In this document: positions 31,507 through 39,226 of the stretch, in pieces
Numbering within the stretch: the first letter of the stretch is position 1
Layout of the letters: each line of letters starts with the position of its first letter
From: Clostridia bacterium DTU022
GTDB taxonomy: Bacteria; Bacillota; Dethiobacteria; DTU022
Assembly: GCA_001512835.1 (NCBI GenBank)
Contig: LFRQ01000111.1
Span: forward strand, 1-40,349
Length of the DNA stretch: 40,349 bases
Reading direction: 5' to 3'
Position numbers and translations under genes: made by a program
Notes under the pieces: generated by a model
What the model was told of the DNA's origin: nothing
Databases searched by the model: none
The model's input: the letters and a program-made list of their open reading frames with translations, nothing else

Positions 31507-34170
31507 TCAAGCCTCCTTTTCCTTCTCCAGGTAAGCCCGGACAAAGCGGCGTTCATCCTCCAGCGTATGCAAGGCGCCGTCCAGGACGGCATCGCGAAGG
31601 GCGGCCAAGATCTGCTGGTACATGGGTCCCGGCTCCAGGCCCAGTTCTTTCAAATGGTGCCCGGTGAGCAGGGGCCGCATTTTCCGGTAGCTCTCCAGGT
31701 ACTTGACCACCAACTCCTCCACCTTCTCCTGGGGCTGCAGGGCGCAAATTAATGGGAGCGCTTCCGGGGGGAGCCGGTCCAGGAGCTTGACCAGTTCGCT
31801 GGGGAGCAGCCCGGGACGGGATAAAATCTCCAGGGCGGCAGGAAGTTCCCGGCAGCAGCTAAGGACCCGGCGGCTGCGCTCCCTGGAGAAGCGCAGCTTT
31901 CTGACCAGCGTTGTCTGTTCCTCAGGCCGCAGATGGTAGATCAGGGCCGCCAGGTAAGCCAGCTCCAGGTCGTATTCCTCCTCCCCCATCCAGTTTCCCA
32001 ACCGCTTCACGCAGCCGTCGAGCCGCTGCAGCCGCTCCCAGGTGGAGCGCCGGGGGCGAAGGGAAGGGTAAATCAGGGCCAGGGCCTTCAGATCGTGCAG
32101 CCGTTTTAAAATCGCCGACGGAGCGTCTTCTTTGAAGATAAAGCTAAGCTCGTGATTCAGCCTCTGCCGGCTAACCTTGTCTATTACTCTCCCCCGAATC
32201 GCCTTCTGTATCATTTTGAGAGTATTATCTTCAATGGTAAAGCGGAAGCGCTGCTCGAAGCGGACCGCCCGGAGAATGCGCAGGGGATCGTCCACAAAGC
32301 TAAGGTTGTACAGGGTGCGAATCAGGCCCTTTTCCAGGTCTTTCCGCCCGTTGAAAAAATCGATAATTTTGCCGAAGGATTCCGGGTTCAAGGCGCAGGC
32401 CAGGGTATTGATGGTAAAATCCCGGCGGAAGAGATCATTTTTCAGGCTCGAGGCCTCCACCTGGGGCAGGGCCGCCGGGGAGGCATAAAACTCTCTCCGG
32501 GCCGTCACCAGGTCCAGGCGCAGCCCCTCCTCCAGAAAAAGGGTGGCCGTTCCAAACTGCTGGAAGCGCTGGAGCTTACCGCCCAGGTAGCGCTGCAAAA
32601 CGGAAGCAAAACTCAAAGCGTCGGACAGGACAACGAAATCCAGGTCCTGGGGGAGGCTCCAGCCCAGGAGCAGATCCCGGATCATGCCGCCCACCAAGTA
32701 AACCTGGACCTTCTCCCGGGCGGCGATCTGCCCCACCAGGAGAAGCAGCCGCTGCAGCCTGGGGGGCAGCTTCCGGTTGATCAGCGGCAGAAGGTTGTCC
32801 ACCTCTGTGGGCGGGAGGGCCTCTTCCGGCGCCGGATCCGCCTCCTTCTCCGGCTGCTCCTCGGGAATCAGCTTCCCCCGGCGGTCCAGCCGGTACATGG
32901 TTCTTAAAATATCGGAACGGGTAACGATGCCCACCAGATCGCCCTTTTCGTCCACCACGGGGAGCCGCCCGATATTATGCTCCACCATCAGCTGCCGCAT
33001 GGAGGTAACGGAATCCCCGGGAGAGGCGGAGATAATCTGTCGCTGCATGAAGCCTTTTACGGGAGCATGGCCCAGTCCCTTCTGGATGGCCTTCTGAATA
33101 TCCCGGCGGGAGATAATGCCCACCATCTTGCCGTCTTCCAAAACGGGATAGCCGCTGTAGCTGCGGCTGAACATCAACTCCATGGCCTCGGAGACCCTGG
33201 TATCGGCGGTGATGGTCTCCACGGGAAAGGAGGCGATCTGCAGGGCGGTGGTCTTTGGGGGGAGTCTTTGCTCCAGCAGCTCCAGCAGCTTCTCCCGGAC
33301 CTCCTCCAGGACCCCCTCCTTGATGGTCACCGTAGCGGCGCTGGGATGCCCCTTGGCACCAAAGGGAGCCAGCAGCTCCCGCAAATCGACCCCGTCGTCC
33401 AGGGCTCTCCCCGCCAGGTAGAGGCTCTTATTCATCTGCACCAGGACCAGCACCAGCTCCACGTTCTCCAGCTCCCGGAGGTAGTGAACTAAAGCGCCGA
33501 CCCCCTGGACATACTCCTCCACCTCCACGGCGCTGAGAAAAACATTCCACTGGCGAATCTTAACCGTCCGGCCATGGTCAAAAATTTTTTCCAGCAGGCT
33601 TTTCTGAGCCGGATTCAGGGGCAGGCGCAGGTAATCCTGAAGGATTCTAATATTCACTCCCTTTTCCCAGAGATAAGCGACGGCGTTGACATCGCGCTCG
33701 CTGGTGCCGTTAAAAGTCAGGCAGCCGGTATCCTCGTAGATGCCCAGGGCAAAAAGAGAAGCCTCCAGTTCCGTCAGTTTTAAATCCCGCCGGCGGATCT
33801 CCTCCACCAGGAGGGTGGTAGTGGCCCCGATCTGCTCCACCACCATCCGGTCGCCGGTCAAATCCTCCGCCTGATGGGGATGATGGTCGAAGATATGGAT
33901 CTGCCCGGCCTTCTCCACCACGGAGCGGTAGGGTCCCAGCCGCTTCAAATTCCGGGTGTCCACCACCACCGCCAGGTCGGGCACCGCCTTTAAGTCGAAG
34001 TCGTGCTTGTACAGGGGGAGGACATCGCGGTACAAGTTTACGAAGGAACGGACATTGGCATGCATCGGTTCCGGAAGCAGGACCTCGCTGTCGGGATAAA
34101 GCTTGCTGGCCGCCACCAAAGCCGCCAGGGCATCAAAATCGCCATGGACATGAGTAACGATGACAATCAC
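31507..34170 (-). CDS. DHH-CBS-CBS-tRNA nucleotidyltransferase fusion
   Basis: An 887-residue multidomain protein. Residues 1-310 are a DHH/DHHA1 phosphoesterase (HVHGDFDAL at 7-15, DHHP at 95-98), 315-430 two CBS domains, and 470 onward a class II tRNA nucleotidyltransferase (GG at 494-495, catalytic DLD at 509-511, RRDFTINTLA at 582-591, DDPLRILRAVRF). The layout matches the A-adding enzyme of Aquifex aeolicus and related clostridial proteins, which finish the CCA end of tRNA; whether it adds only A or CCA cannot be seen. The DHH part may degrade small phosphodiesters, and CBS domains may sense adenylates. The GTG at 34170 has GGAGG eight bases upstream; a promoter with an extended -10 lies ahead. 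Confidence 0.93.
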   Translation of the reverse strand: MIVIVTHVHGDFDALAALVAASKLYPDSEVLLPEPMHANVRSFVNLYRDVLPLYKHDFDLKAVPDLAVVVDTRNLKRLGPYRSVVEKAGQIHIFDHHPHQAEDLTGDRMVVEQIGATTTLLVEEIRRRDLKLTELEASLFALGIYEDTGCLTFNGTSERDVNAVAYLWEKGVNIRILQDYLRLPLNPAQKSLLEKIFDHGRTVKIRQWNVFLSAVEVEEYVQGVGALVHYLRELENVELVLVLVQMNKSLYLAGRALDDGVDLRELLAPFGAKGHPSAATVTIKEGVLEEVREKLLELLEQRLPPKTTALQIASFPVETITADTRVSEAMELMFSRSYSGYPVLEDGKMVGIISRRDIQKAIQKGLGHAPVKGFMQRQIISASPGDSVTSMRQLMVEHNIGRLPVVDEKGDLVGIVTRSDILRTMYRLDRRGKLIPEEQPEKEADPAPEEALPPTEVDNLLPLINRKLPPRLQRLLLLVGQIAAREKVQVYLVGGMIRDLLLGWSLPQDLDFVVLSDALSFASVLQRYLGGKLQRFQQFGTATLFLEEGLRLDLVTARREFYASPAALPQVEASSLKNDLFRRDFTINTLACALNPESFGKIIDFFNGRKDLEKGLIRTLYNLSFVDDPLRILRAVRFEQRFRFTIEDNTLKMIQKAIRGRVIDKVSRQRLNHELSFIFKEDAPSAILKRLHDLKALALIYPSLRPRRSTWERLQRLDGCVKRLGNWMGEEEYDLELAYLAALIYHLRPEEQTTLVRKLRFSRERSRRVLSCCRELPAALEILSRPGLLPSELVKLLDRLPPEALPLICALQPQEKVEELVVKYLESYRKMRPLLTGHHLKELGLEPGPMYQQILAALRDAVLDGALHTLEDERRFVRAYLEKEKEA

Positions 34171-34213
34171 TCTGGCTTCCTCCGGACATGATACCGCTAT
34201 CTTTTACCGTTTG

Positions 34214-34222
34214 ATTATATCA
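34214..34222 (-). promoter_or_regulatory. Extended -10 promoter for the tRNA nucleotidyltransferase operon
   Basis: On the minus strand the sequence TGATATAAT (34214-34222) is a perfect extended -10 element (TG-N-TATAAT). The -35 region (TGGTAA at 17 bases) matches poorly, which an extended -10 can offset. Transcription would start near 34207, 37 bases before the GTG at 34170. Confidence 0.7.
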
Positions 34223-34317
34223 CAAAGGGGAATTGGTTACCACCGGCTCCCAGGGGACTGCCGCCAAGAAGCCGGCAAGTGCAGTTCCGCCACCAATGCA
34301 TTCAATAACCGCCTTCA

Positions 34318-35790
34318 TTAGCGGGGGCGGAGGCGGTCCTTGTCGATGGTGCGCAGGTAGCTGGGGCGGAAGACGTGGACGGGAACGGGGCGGCGCACGA
34401 AGATGCTGAACAGGGCCTTGAGATCAAAAGGCAGCAGCGGCCACATGTAGGGGAAGCCGAAGGAGCGGGTGGTGAAGAGGCGCAGCAGGATTAGGCCCAG
34501 GCCCGCCAGGAAGCCCGGCAAGTGAAAGAGGCCCGTCAAAAGGATCAGCAGAATTAGGGCCACCCGGTTGGCCATGCTCAACTCCCAGCTGGGGGTGGAG
34601 AAGACGCCCATGGCCACAACGCCGGTGTAGAGGAGCACTTCGGGAACAAAAAAGCCCACCTCCACGGCGATCTGTCCGATGAGAAGCCCTCCCACCAGGC
34701 CCAGGGCGGTGGCAAAGGGAGAAGGAGTATGAATGCTGGCCATGCGCAAAAGGTCCAGGCCGAAGTGGGCGATCAGGAATTGGATGAACAGGGGAATGGC
34801 AGCCTCCTCCTTGGGCCCGATAAACTTCAGGCTCTCGGGAAGATATTGCGGTTCCAGGACCAGCAGCATCCAGAGGGGGATGAGTATCAGGGAGAGCAAG
34901 ATCCCCAGCAGGCGCACCCAGCGGATGTAGGTGCCGATGATGGGGCTGTTCCGGAACTCCTCGGCGTGCTGCAGGTGATGGAAGAAGGTAACGGGAGCAA
35001 TCATGACCGAGGGGGAGGTGTCCACCAGGATTACCACGTGGCCTTCCACCAGGTGGACCGCCGCCACGTCGGGCCTCTCCGTGTAGCGGACCTCGGGAAA
35101 GGGGTTCCAGAAGGAGCGGGAGACAAACTCTTCCACCGTTTTTTCAGCCATGGGGAGGGCGTCAATTTTGATATGGCTGAGGCGGGAGCGAATCCGCTCC
35201 ACCACTTGCGGGTGGGCCACATCCTTGATATACATAATGGCAATGTCGCTGGCGGAGCGCTGGCCGACCCGCTGCACCTCCACCCGCAGCTGGGGATCCC
35301 GGATCCGCCGGCGGATCAGGCTGATATTGAATATGAGGGTCTCCACGAAACCGTCCCGGGAACCCCGGGTTATCTTCTCGATATCCGGCTCTTCGGGGGA
35401 GCGCCCCGGGTACTGCCGGGTGTCGATAATTATCGCCCGGTCTTCCCCGTCGATCATTAAGGCCATCTGCCCGGCCAGCACCTCGACCACCACGTTATCC
35501 ATGGTCTCCACGGTGGAAACCTCCACGTAGGGGATCACCGCCAGCAGCATCTTGTCCACGGTTTCCGGAATGATCTCCTCCCGCCTGGCCTTGAGCAGTT
35601 CCCGGAGGATAAGGGTGGTGGTGGTACTGTCGATAAAGCCGTCCACGAAGAGCAGGGCCGCTCTCTTGCCGCCGATGACAATCTCCTTCAGGATCAGGTC
35701 GAAATTTTTTTCTCCCGGCTCCAGGTGTTCCTTGATATAGCCAAGGTTTTGGTCCAGTTTCTTATGCACCGGTTTGCTGTCGGCACCCAT
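34318..35790 (-). CDS. spoVAF: Spore germination-type protein SpoVAF (GerA family)
   Basis: A 490-residue GerA-superfamily membrane protein with a soluble N-terminal half (about 1-285) and four or more membrane segments in the C-terminal half (about 298-330 onward, GLLIGQIAVEVG, GVVAMGVFSTPSWELS). Segments FVDGFIDSTTT, SYLRTIDKD and WNPFPEVRYTERPDV fit SpoVAF rather than ordinary GerAA. SpoVAF and OYL-type partners modulate spore germination. In B. subtilis it lies at the end of spoVA beside sigF; here it is near sigF, but spoVAA-E are not in the window. The ATG at 35790 has GGGGGAAG upstream. A GGGGCG/CGCCCC hairpin (35824-35842) sits in its leader. Confidence 0.85.
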   Translation of the reverse strand: MGADSKPVHKKLDQNLGYIKEHLEPGEKNFDLILKEIVIGGKRAALLFVDGFIDSTTTTLILRELLKARREEIIPETVDKMLLAVIPYVEVSTVETMDNVVVEVLAGQMALMIDGEDRAIIIDTRQYPGRSPEEPDIEKITRGSRDGFVETLIFNISLIRRRIRDPQLRVEVQRVGQRSASDIAIMYIKDVAHPQVVERIRSRLSHIKIDALPMAEKTVEEFVSRSFWNPFPEVRYTERPDVAAVHLVEGHVVILVDTSPSVMIAPVTFFHHLQHAEEFRNSPIIGTYIRWVRLLGILLSLILIPLWMLLVLEPQYLPESLKFIGPKEEAAIPLFIQFLIAHFGLDLLRMASIHTPSPFATALGLVGGLLIGQIAVEVGFFVPEVLLYTGVVAMGVFSTPSWELSMANRVALILLILLTGLFHLPGFLAGLGLILLRLFTTRSFGFPYMWPLLPFDLKALFSIFVRRPVPVHVFRPSYLRTIDKDRLRPR

Positions 35791-35887
35791 GCGCTTCCCC
35801 CAAAAAATTGCGCCAGATTCAACGGGGCGCCTGAAACGCCCCCTCCCCAGGAAAAAAGAGAAGAAGCGGGTCCGGGCGGCCTTTAGT

Positions 35888-36094
35888 TTACCGCTCTACC
35901 CGAAAAGCCAGTTTAAGGTTGACCTTATACTCGTAAATCTTGCCCTGGTCCACGTTGGCCGTAAGGTTAAGCAGCTCGACTCCGGTGATATGTTCCAGGG
36001 TCTTGGAGGCCTCCGCCAGGGCGTTCTCCACGGCATCCTCCCAGCTTACCTTCGACACGCCCACCAGTTCAATAATTTTGGCTACCGTAGTCAA
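35888..36094 (-). CDS. Dodecin family flavin-binding protein
   Basis: A 68-residue protein matching dodecin along its length: KIIELVGVSKVSWEDAVENA, SKTLEHITGVELL and the strand IYEYKVNLKLAFRVE. Dodecins form 12-subunit shells that store or buffer flavins (riboflavin, FMN or lumichrome). The conserved Trp (SWEDA) stacks on the flavin. It starts with TTG at 36094, GGAGGG lying upstream, and overlaps the preceding small membrane protein gene by 26 bases. Confidence 0.9.
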   Translation of the reverse strand: MTTVAKIIELVGVSKVSWEDAVENALAEASKTLEHITGVELLNLTANVDQGKIYEYKVNLKLAFRVER

Positions 36095-36287
36095 TCTCCA
36101 TCCCTCCTTCCCCGTTTTCTGCTTTCAGGCATAGGGAAAGAGGGGCGCTTACCGGCCGGGAACGGCGGGGCGGCTCGGGTTCCACCTGGAACCAAAAGAG
36201 ATAGACCAGGAATCCGGCCACCAGGATCAGGACGAGGGACAATAAAATAACCGCCGCGCTGCGGAAGAAATAGCCTTTGAAGAACAT
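36069..36287 (-). CDS. Small single-span membrane protein
   Basis: A 72-residue protein with a positively charged start (MFFKGYFFR), one long membrane segment (about 10-32) and a polar tail with EPEPPRRSRPV. I do not recognise it. The ATG at 36287 has GGGAGGG at five to eight bases, better than the ATG at 36305. It lies between sigF and dodecin and overlaps dodecin by 26 bases in another frame. It could be a real small gene of the sigF operon; codon-level conservation would be needed to confirm it. Confidence 0.55.
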   Translation of the reverse strand: MFFKGYFFRSAAVILLSLVLILVAGFLVYLFWFQVEPEPPRRSRPVSAPLSLCLKAENGEGGMEIDYGSQNY

Positions 36288-36342
36288 GCTACTCCCTCCC
36301 GTCATTTTACACAGCGGTTTTAGTATGCTTTAAAGGGGGCGA

Positions 36343-37050
36343 TCATATACCGGCCTGGCACTGCATCAGTTCCCGCAGGCGGAAGAGGATCCGCTTCTCC
36401 AGGCGGGAGACCTGGCGCTGGGAGAGGGCCAGGCGCCGGGCAATCTCCTCCTGGGTCAACTCCTGGAAATAGCGCAGCTGGATCAGTTGCCGCTCCAGGG
36501 GGGCCAGCCGCTTCATCCCTTCCTGAAGGGAGAGGCGCTCCACCAGTTCCTCCTCCAGGAGCAGGCTCTCGGAGGAGGAGAGTCTCTCTTCCTGCAGCGG
36601 GGCAAAGGGCAGCGAGACCTCCAGGAGCATGGCGATCTCTTCGGGGGAGGTTTCCAGGACCGCCGCCAGCTCCCCCACGGAGGGCTCCCGTCCCAGCTCC
36701 TGGCAAAGACGCCGGCGGCAGCTCTCCAGGGTCCTGGACTGCTCCCACAGGGAGCGGCTCAATTTTATAGGGAAGCTCTTTTCCCGCTGGTAATTTAAAA
36801 TCTCACCGCGGATCCAGGCGGAAGCAAAGGTGGTGAATTTTACCGGCGCGTTGAGGTCGTACCGCTCCACCGCCTTTACCAGGCCCATCATTCCCACCTG
36901 GTAGAGATCCTCCCTCTCTGCAGCGGAGAAGCAGAGCCTCCCGGCCAGGGCCGAGACCAGGGGGGAGAGCCGGGTGCTGATCTCCCTCCAGGCGGCGGAG
37001 TCCTTCTCCCGGGCTCGCCGCAGCAGCTCTTTAAAGCGCTCCTCTTCCAT
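36343..37050 (-). CDS. sigF: RNA polymerase sporulation sigma factor SigF
   Basis: SigF is the first forespore-specific sigma factor. The 235-residue protein has region 2 with DLYQVGMMGLVKAVERYDL and FTTFASAWIRGEI, and region 4.2 with the helix-turn-helix QEEIARRLALSQRQVSRLEK. Identity follows from the spoIIAA-spoIIAB-sigF order and the SigF-like region 4.2. The family-typical AVPMIIGEI segment is ASAWIRGEI here and RDDGTVKVSRSL is REKSFPIKLSRSL, a notable divergence in the promoter-recognition and anti-sigma-contact region. The ATG at 37050 is eight bases after spoIIAB with GAGG upstream. Activity should be held by SpoIIAB until SpoIIAA is dephosphorylated. Confidence 0.93.
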   Translation of the reverse strand: MEEERFKELLRRAREKDSAAWREISTRLSPLVSALAGRLCFSAAEREDLYQVGMMGLVKAVERYDLNAPVKFTTFASAWIRGEILNYQREKSFPIKLSRSLWEQSRTLESCRRRLCQELGREPSVGELAAVLETSPEEIAMLLEVSLPFAPLQEERLSSSESLLLEEELVERLSLQEGMKRLAPLERQLIQLRYFQELTQEEIARRLALSQRQVSRLEKRILFRLRELMQCQAGI

Positions 37051-37058
37051 GAACCGCC

Positions 37059-37487
37059 TCAGCTCTCTCCGTCGAGACTCTTGGAGCGAAGGCGCTTGCT
37101 CATGATCACGGTGGTGCCGGCCCCGGGCTTGGAACGCACGGTGAGTTCATCCATAAAGTTCTCCATGATGGTAAAACCCATGCCGGAGCGTTCCAGTTCG
37201 GGCTTGCTGGTGTACAGGGGCTGGAGGGCCTGCTCCAGGTTTTCGATACCCACGCCCTGGTCCGATACCTCCACCGTCAGCGTATTCCCTTCCAGGTAGG
37301 ACTTGATTTTGATCAAACCGATCCGGTCTTCGTAGGCATGAATGATGGCATTGGTTACCGCTTCGGAAACGGCAGTCTTGATTTCGCTAATCTCTTCCAG
37401 GGTAGGATCCAGGCGGGAAACAAAAGCGGCCACCACTACCCGGGCAAAGGCTTCGTTTTCGGACAGGCTGGGTATCTCCAGCTTCAT
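37059..37487 (-). CDS. spoIIAB: Anti-sigma F factor and kinase SpoIIAB
   Basis: SpoIIAB binds and inhibits SigF and phosphorylates SpoIIAA. The 142-residue protein has the GHKL kinase boxes: [15 protein letters not shown] (N box), DQGVGI (G1) and [13 protein letters not shown] (G2), plus [14 protein letters not shown], as in B. subtilis. An in-frame TTG at 37505 would add six residues and has GGGGGG ten bases upstream; the ATG at 37487 has only a weak site, so the start is not certain. The spacing to spoIIAA and sigF shows the classical operon. Confidence 0.95.
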   Translation of the reverse strand: MKLEIPSLSENEAFARVVVAAFVSRLDPTLEEISEIKTAVSEAVTNAIIHAYEDRIGLIKIKSYLEGNTLTVEVSDQGVGIENLEQALQPLYTSKPELERSGMGFTIMENFMDELTVRSKPGAGTTVIMSKRLRSKSLDGES

Positions 37488-37507
37488 AAATGAGCGACTC
37501 TTCAAAA

Positions 37508-37876
37508 TTATCTGTCCCCCCTTCGCTGGCCGGGACCTTGTCCCAGGTACAGGAGTGCCTCTTCTTCCCGGTCAAACATGGATACAATTTTCGGAATACC
37601 GGATATCTCCAGCACTTTATAAACAGTGCGAGGCACATGGCAGATCGCCATCTGCCCTCCCATTTCCCTGACCTGCCGAAAACGGCCCAGCAGCAATCCT
37701 ACACCGGAACTGTCCATGAAGGTTAGGCCTTCCAGGTTAAAGATAATATTGCGACACCCGGATTGCTGCATCTTCTCCTCTATCTCCTGGCGCAGCCGGG
37801 CGGAGCTGTGGTGATCCAACTCCCCCTTCAAGCGCACCAGAAGATAATTCCGGCGCAGAATTATTTCCGTTTCCAT
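37508..37876 (-). CDS. spoIIAA: Anti-anti-sigma factor SpoIIAA
   Basis: SpoIIAA frees SigF by binding SpoIIAB when unphosphorylated. The 122-residue STAS-domain protein carries the phosphorylation loop [13 protein letters not shown], with the phospho-acceptor at Ser57, matching Ser58 in B. subtilis. The ATG at 37876 has AAGGAGG upstream. It is the first gene of the spoIIA operon behind a SigH-type promoter. The stop is within 20 bases of the spoIIAB start. Confidence 0.96.
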   Translation of the reverse strand: METEIILRRNYLLVRLKGELDHHSSARLRQEIEEKMQQSGCRNIIFNLEGLTFMDSSGVGLLLGRFRQVREMGGQMAICHVPRTVYKVLEISGIPKIVSMFDREEEALLYLGQGPGQRRGDR

Positions 37877-37909
37877 GGCAACCTCCTTCTTAATCTCCCT
37901 GGAAAAATA

Positions 37910-37936
37910 ATTCTGCGCTGATCATTTTTTCCCTGC
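37910..37936 (-). promoter_or_regulatory. SigH-type promoter of the spoIIA operon
   Basis: On the minus strand GCAGGGAAA (37928-37936) matches the SigH -35 consensus RNAGGAWWW except for one base. GCAGAAT (37910-37916) fits the -10 consensus RNNGAAT, with an 11-base spacer. Transcription would start about 25-30 bases before the spoIIAA ATG. In B. subtilis the spoIIA operon is SigH-dependent. Confidence 0.75.
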
Positions 37937-37965
37937 CCCAGGTGAAGCAAGAGAACGGCCAATAT

Positions 37966-39135
37966 TTAACGGCCAAATTTTACCCACTGCTCCAGCAGCC
38001 GGGAAAAGATTTCCCACTGGGAAGCCCTAACCGCCCCCTGGGCGGCGACCAGGGGGAAGCTGGCTTCCACTTCCCCGGCCCTGATCTTAAGCTCTCCCAC
38101 CTGCTGCCCTTTTCCCAGAGGAAGTGTAATGGGCTTCAAAACCAACTCCTCCTCTGTCTTTTCCTCGGCCCCCCGCGGCAGAAGCAGGGCCGCCCTGCGT
38201 CCGGCCACCGCCTGGATCCGGCTCGGGACGCTCTTCTCCAAAGGGATCTCCGTTACCACGGCACCCTTCTCGTGCAAGGTTATGCTTTTATAGTGGGCAA
38301 ATCCGTAGTCCAGGAGCGTCCGGGCGGCCTCGTAGCGATCATCCACCGTGGGCGAGCCCAGGACCACGGCCAGGAAGCGGGTTCCTCCCCGCTTGGCCGT
38401 GGCGGAAATGCCGTTGCCCGCCTCCCGGGTATAGCCGGTTTTCAAGCCGTCGCAGCCGGGGTAACTCAGGATCATTCGGTTGGTATTGCTCAGGAAAACC
38501 TCTCCCGACTTGATCTTGCCTTTGAGAAAATGTTCGTCCATCCAGATGGTGGACCAGTTGTGGATTTTCGGATGCTCCAGCAGGGCACAGCTCATCACGG
38601 CGATATCCCGGGCGCTGCTGTAGTGGTCGGGATGGTGAAGGCCGTGGGGGTTGCAGAAGTGGGTGTTCTTCAGGCCCAGCTGGCGGGCCTTCTCATTCAT
38701 CATCTCTACAAAAGTCTCCACGGAGCCGCCGATATATTCGGCCACAGCGATGGCGCCGTCGTTGGCGGAACCCACGGCCATGCCGATGATCAACTCTTCC
38801 AGGGAGAGTTCGTCCCCCTCGCTAAGAAACAGTTCCGAGCCGCCCATGGAGGAGGCCCTGGCGCTGACGGTGACCCGATCCTCCAGGGAGACCTTCCCCG
38901 CCTCCAGCTGTTCCATGACCAGCAGCAGGCTCATAATCTTGGTCAGGCTGGCCGGGTAGAGGCGCTTGTCCGCCTCCATCTCCCAGATCAACTCCCCGCT
39001 GTGGGTCTCCATCAGCAAGGCCGCCTCGGCCTTTAGCTCAAATTCGGGCTCCTCTTGGGCCAGGACCGGGGAACTCCCCCAGCCCAGAAAGAAAGAGAAC
39101 ACCAAAAGAAAAATGGCGCCGCCAATTCTGTACAT
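37966..39135 (-). CDS. dacF: D-alanyl-D-alanine carboxypeptidase DacF (PBP5 family)
   Basis: A sporulation DD-carboxypeptidase adjusting cross-linking of spore peptidoglycan. The 389-residue protein has a signal peptide (about 1-26, ending LAQ) and the motifs SLTK (63-66), SAN (123-125) and KTG (232-234). It is placed as DacF because it lies just upstream of spoIIAA, as in B. subtilis. The ATG at 39135 has a GGGG-type ribosome binding site that is part of a 13-bp inverted repeat. A candidate SigF promoter lies inside that repeat. Confidence 0.93.
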   Translation of the reverse strand: MYRIGGAIFLLVFSFFLGWGSSPVLAQEEPEFELKAEAALLMETHSGELIWEMEADKRLYPASLTKIMSLLLVMEQLEAGKVSLEDRVTVSARASSMGGSELFLSEGDELSLEELIIGMAVGSANDGAIAVAEYIGGSVETFVEMMNEKARQLGLKNTHFCNPHGLHHPDHYSSARDIAVMSCALLEHPKIHNWSTIWMDEHFLKGKIKSGEVFLSNTNRMILSYPGCDGLKTGYTREAGNGISATAKRGGTRFLAVVLGSPTVDDRYEAARTLLDYGFAHYKSITLHEKGAVVTEIPLEKSVPSRIQAVAGRRAALLLPRGAEEKTEEELVLKPITLPLGKGQQVGELKIRAGEVEASFPLVAAQGAVRASQWEIFSRLLEQWVKFGR

Positions 39136-39139
39136 TTCC

Positions 39140-39209
39140 CATAACCCCTTTCTTTTTTCTTATTTTTTCCGCCCCGGACAAAATCATACCGGGGGCGAAA
39201 GGGGTTATG
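39140..39209 (-). repeat. Nested inverted repeat in the dacF leader
   Basis: The outer arms CATAACCCCTTTC (39140-39152) and GAAAGGGGTTATG (39197-39209) are a perfect 13-bp inverted repeat. Inner arms CGCCCCGG (39170-39177) and CCGGGGGCG (39189-39197) pair with one bulge. The dacF-proximal arm contains the GGGG ribosome binding site. A long transcript from pdp could therefore fold and hide it. Confidence 0.8.
39161..39189 (-). promoter_or_regulatory. Candidate SigF promoter of dacF
   Basis: On the minus strand GGAAAAAATA (39161-39170) fits the SigF -10 consensus GGNRANANTW at every position. GTATG (39185-39189) matches the -35 GYWTA at four of five, with a 14-base spacer, one shorter than typical. 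Transcription would start near 39154, leaving the upstream inverted-repeat arm outside the mRNA. Confidence 0.55.
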
Positions 39210-39226
39210 AAAAGCAGCCGTAAAGG

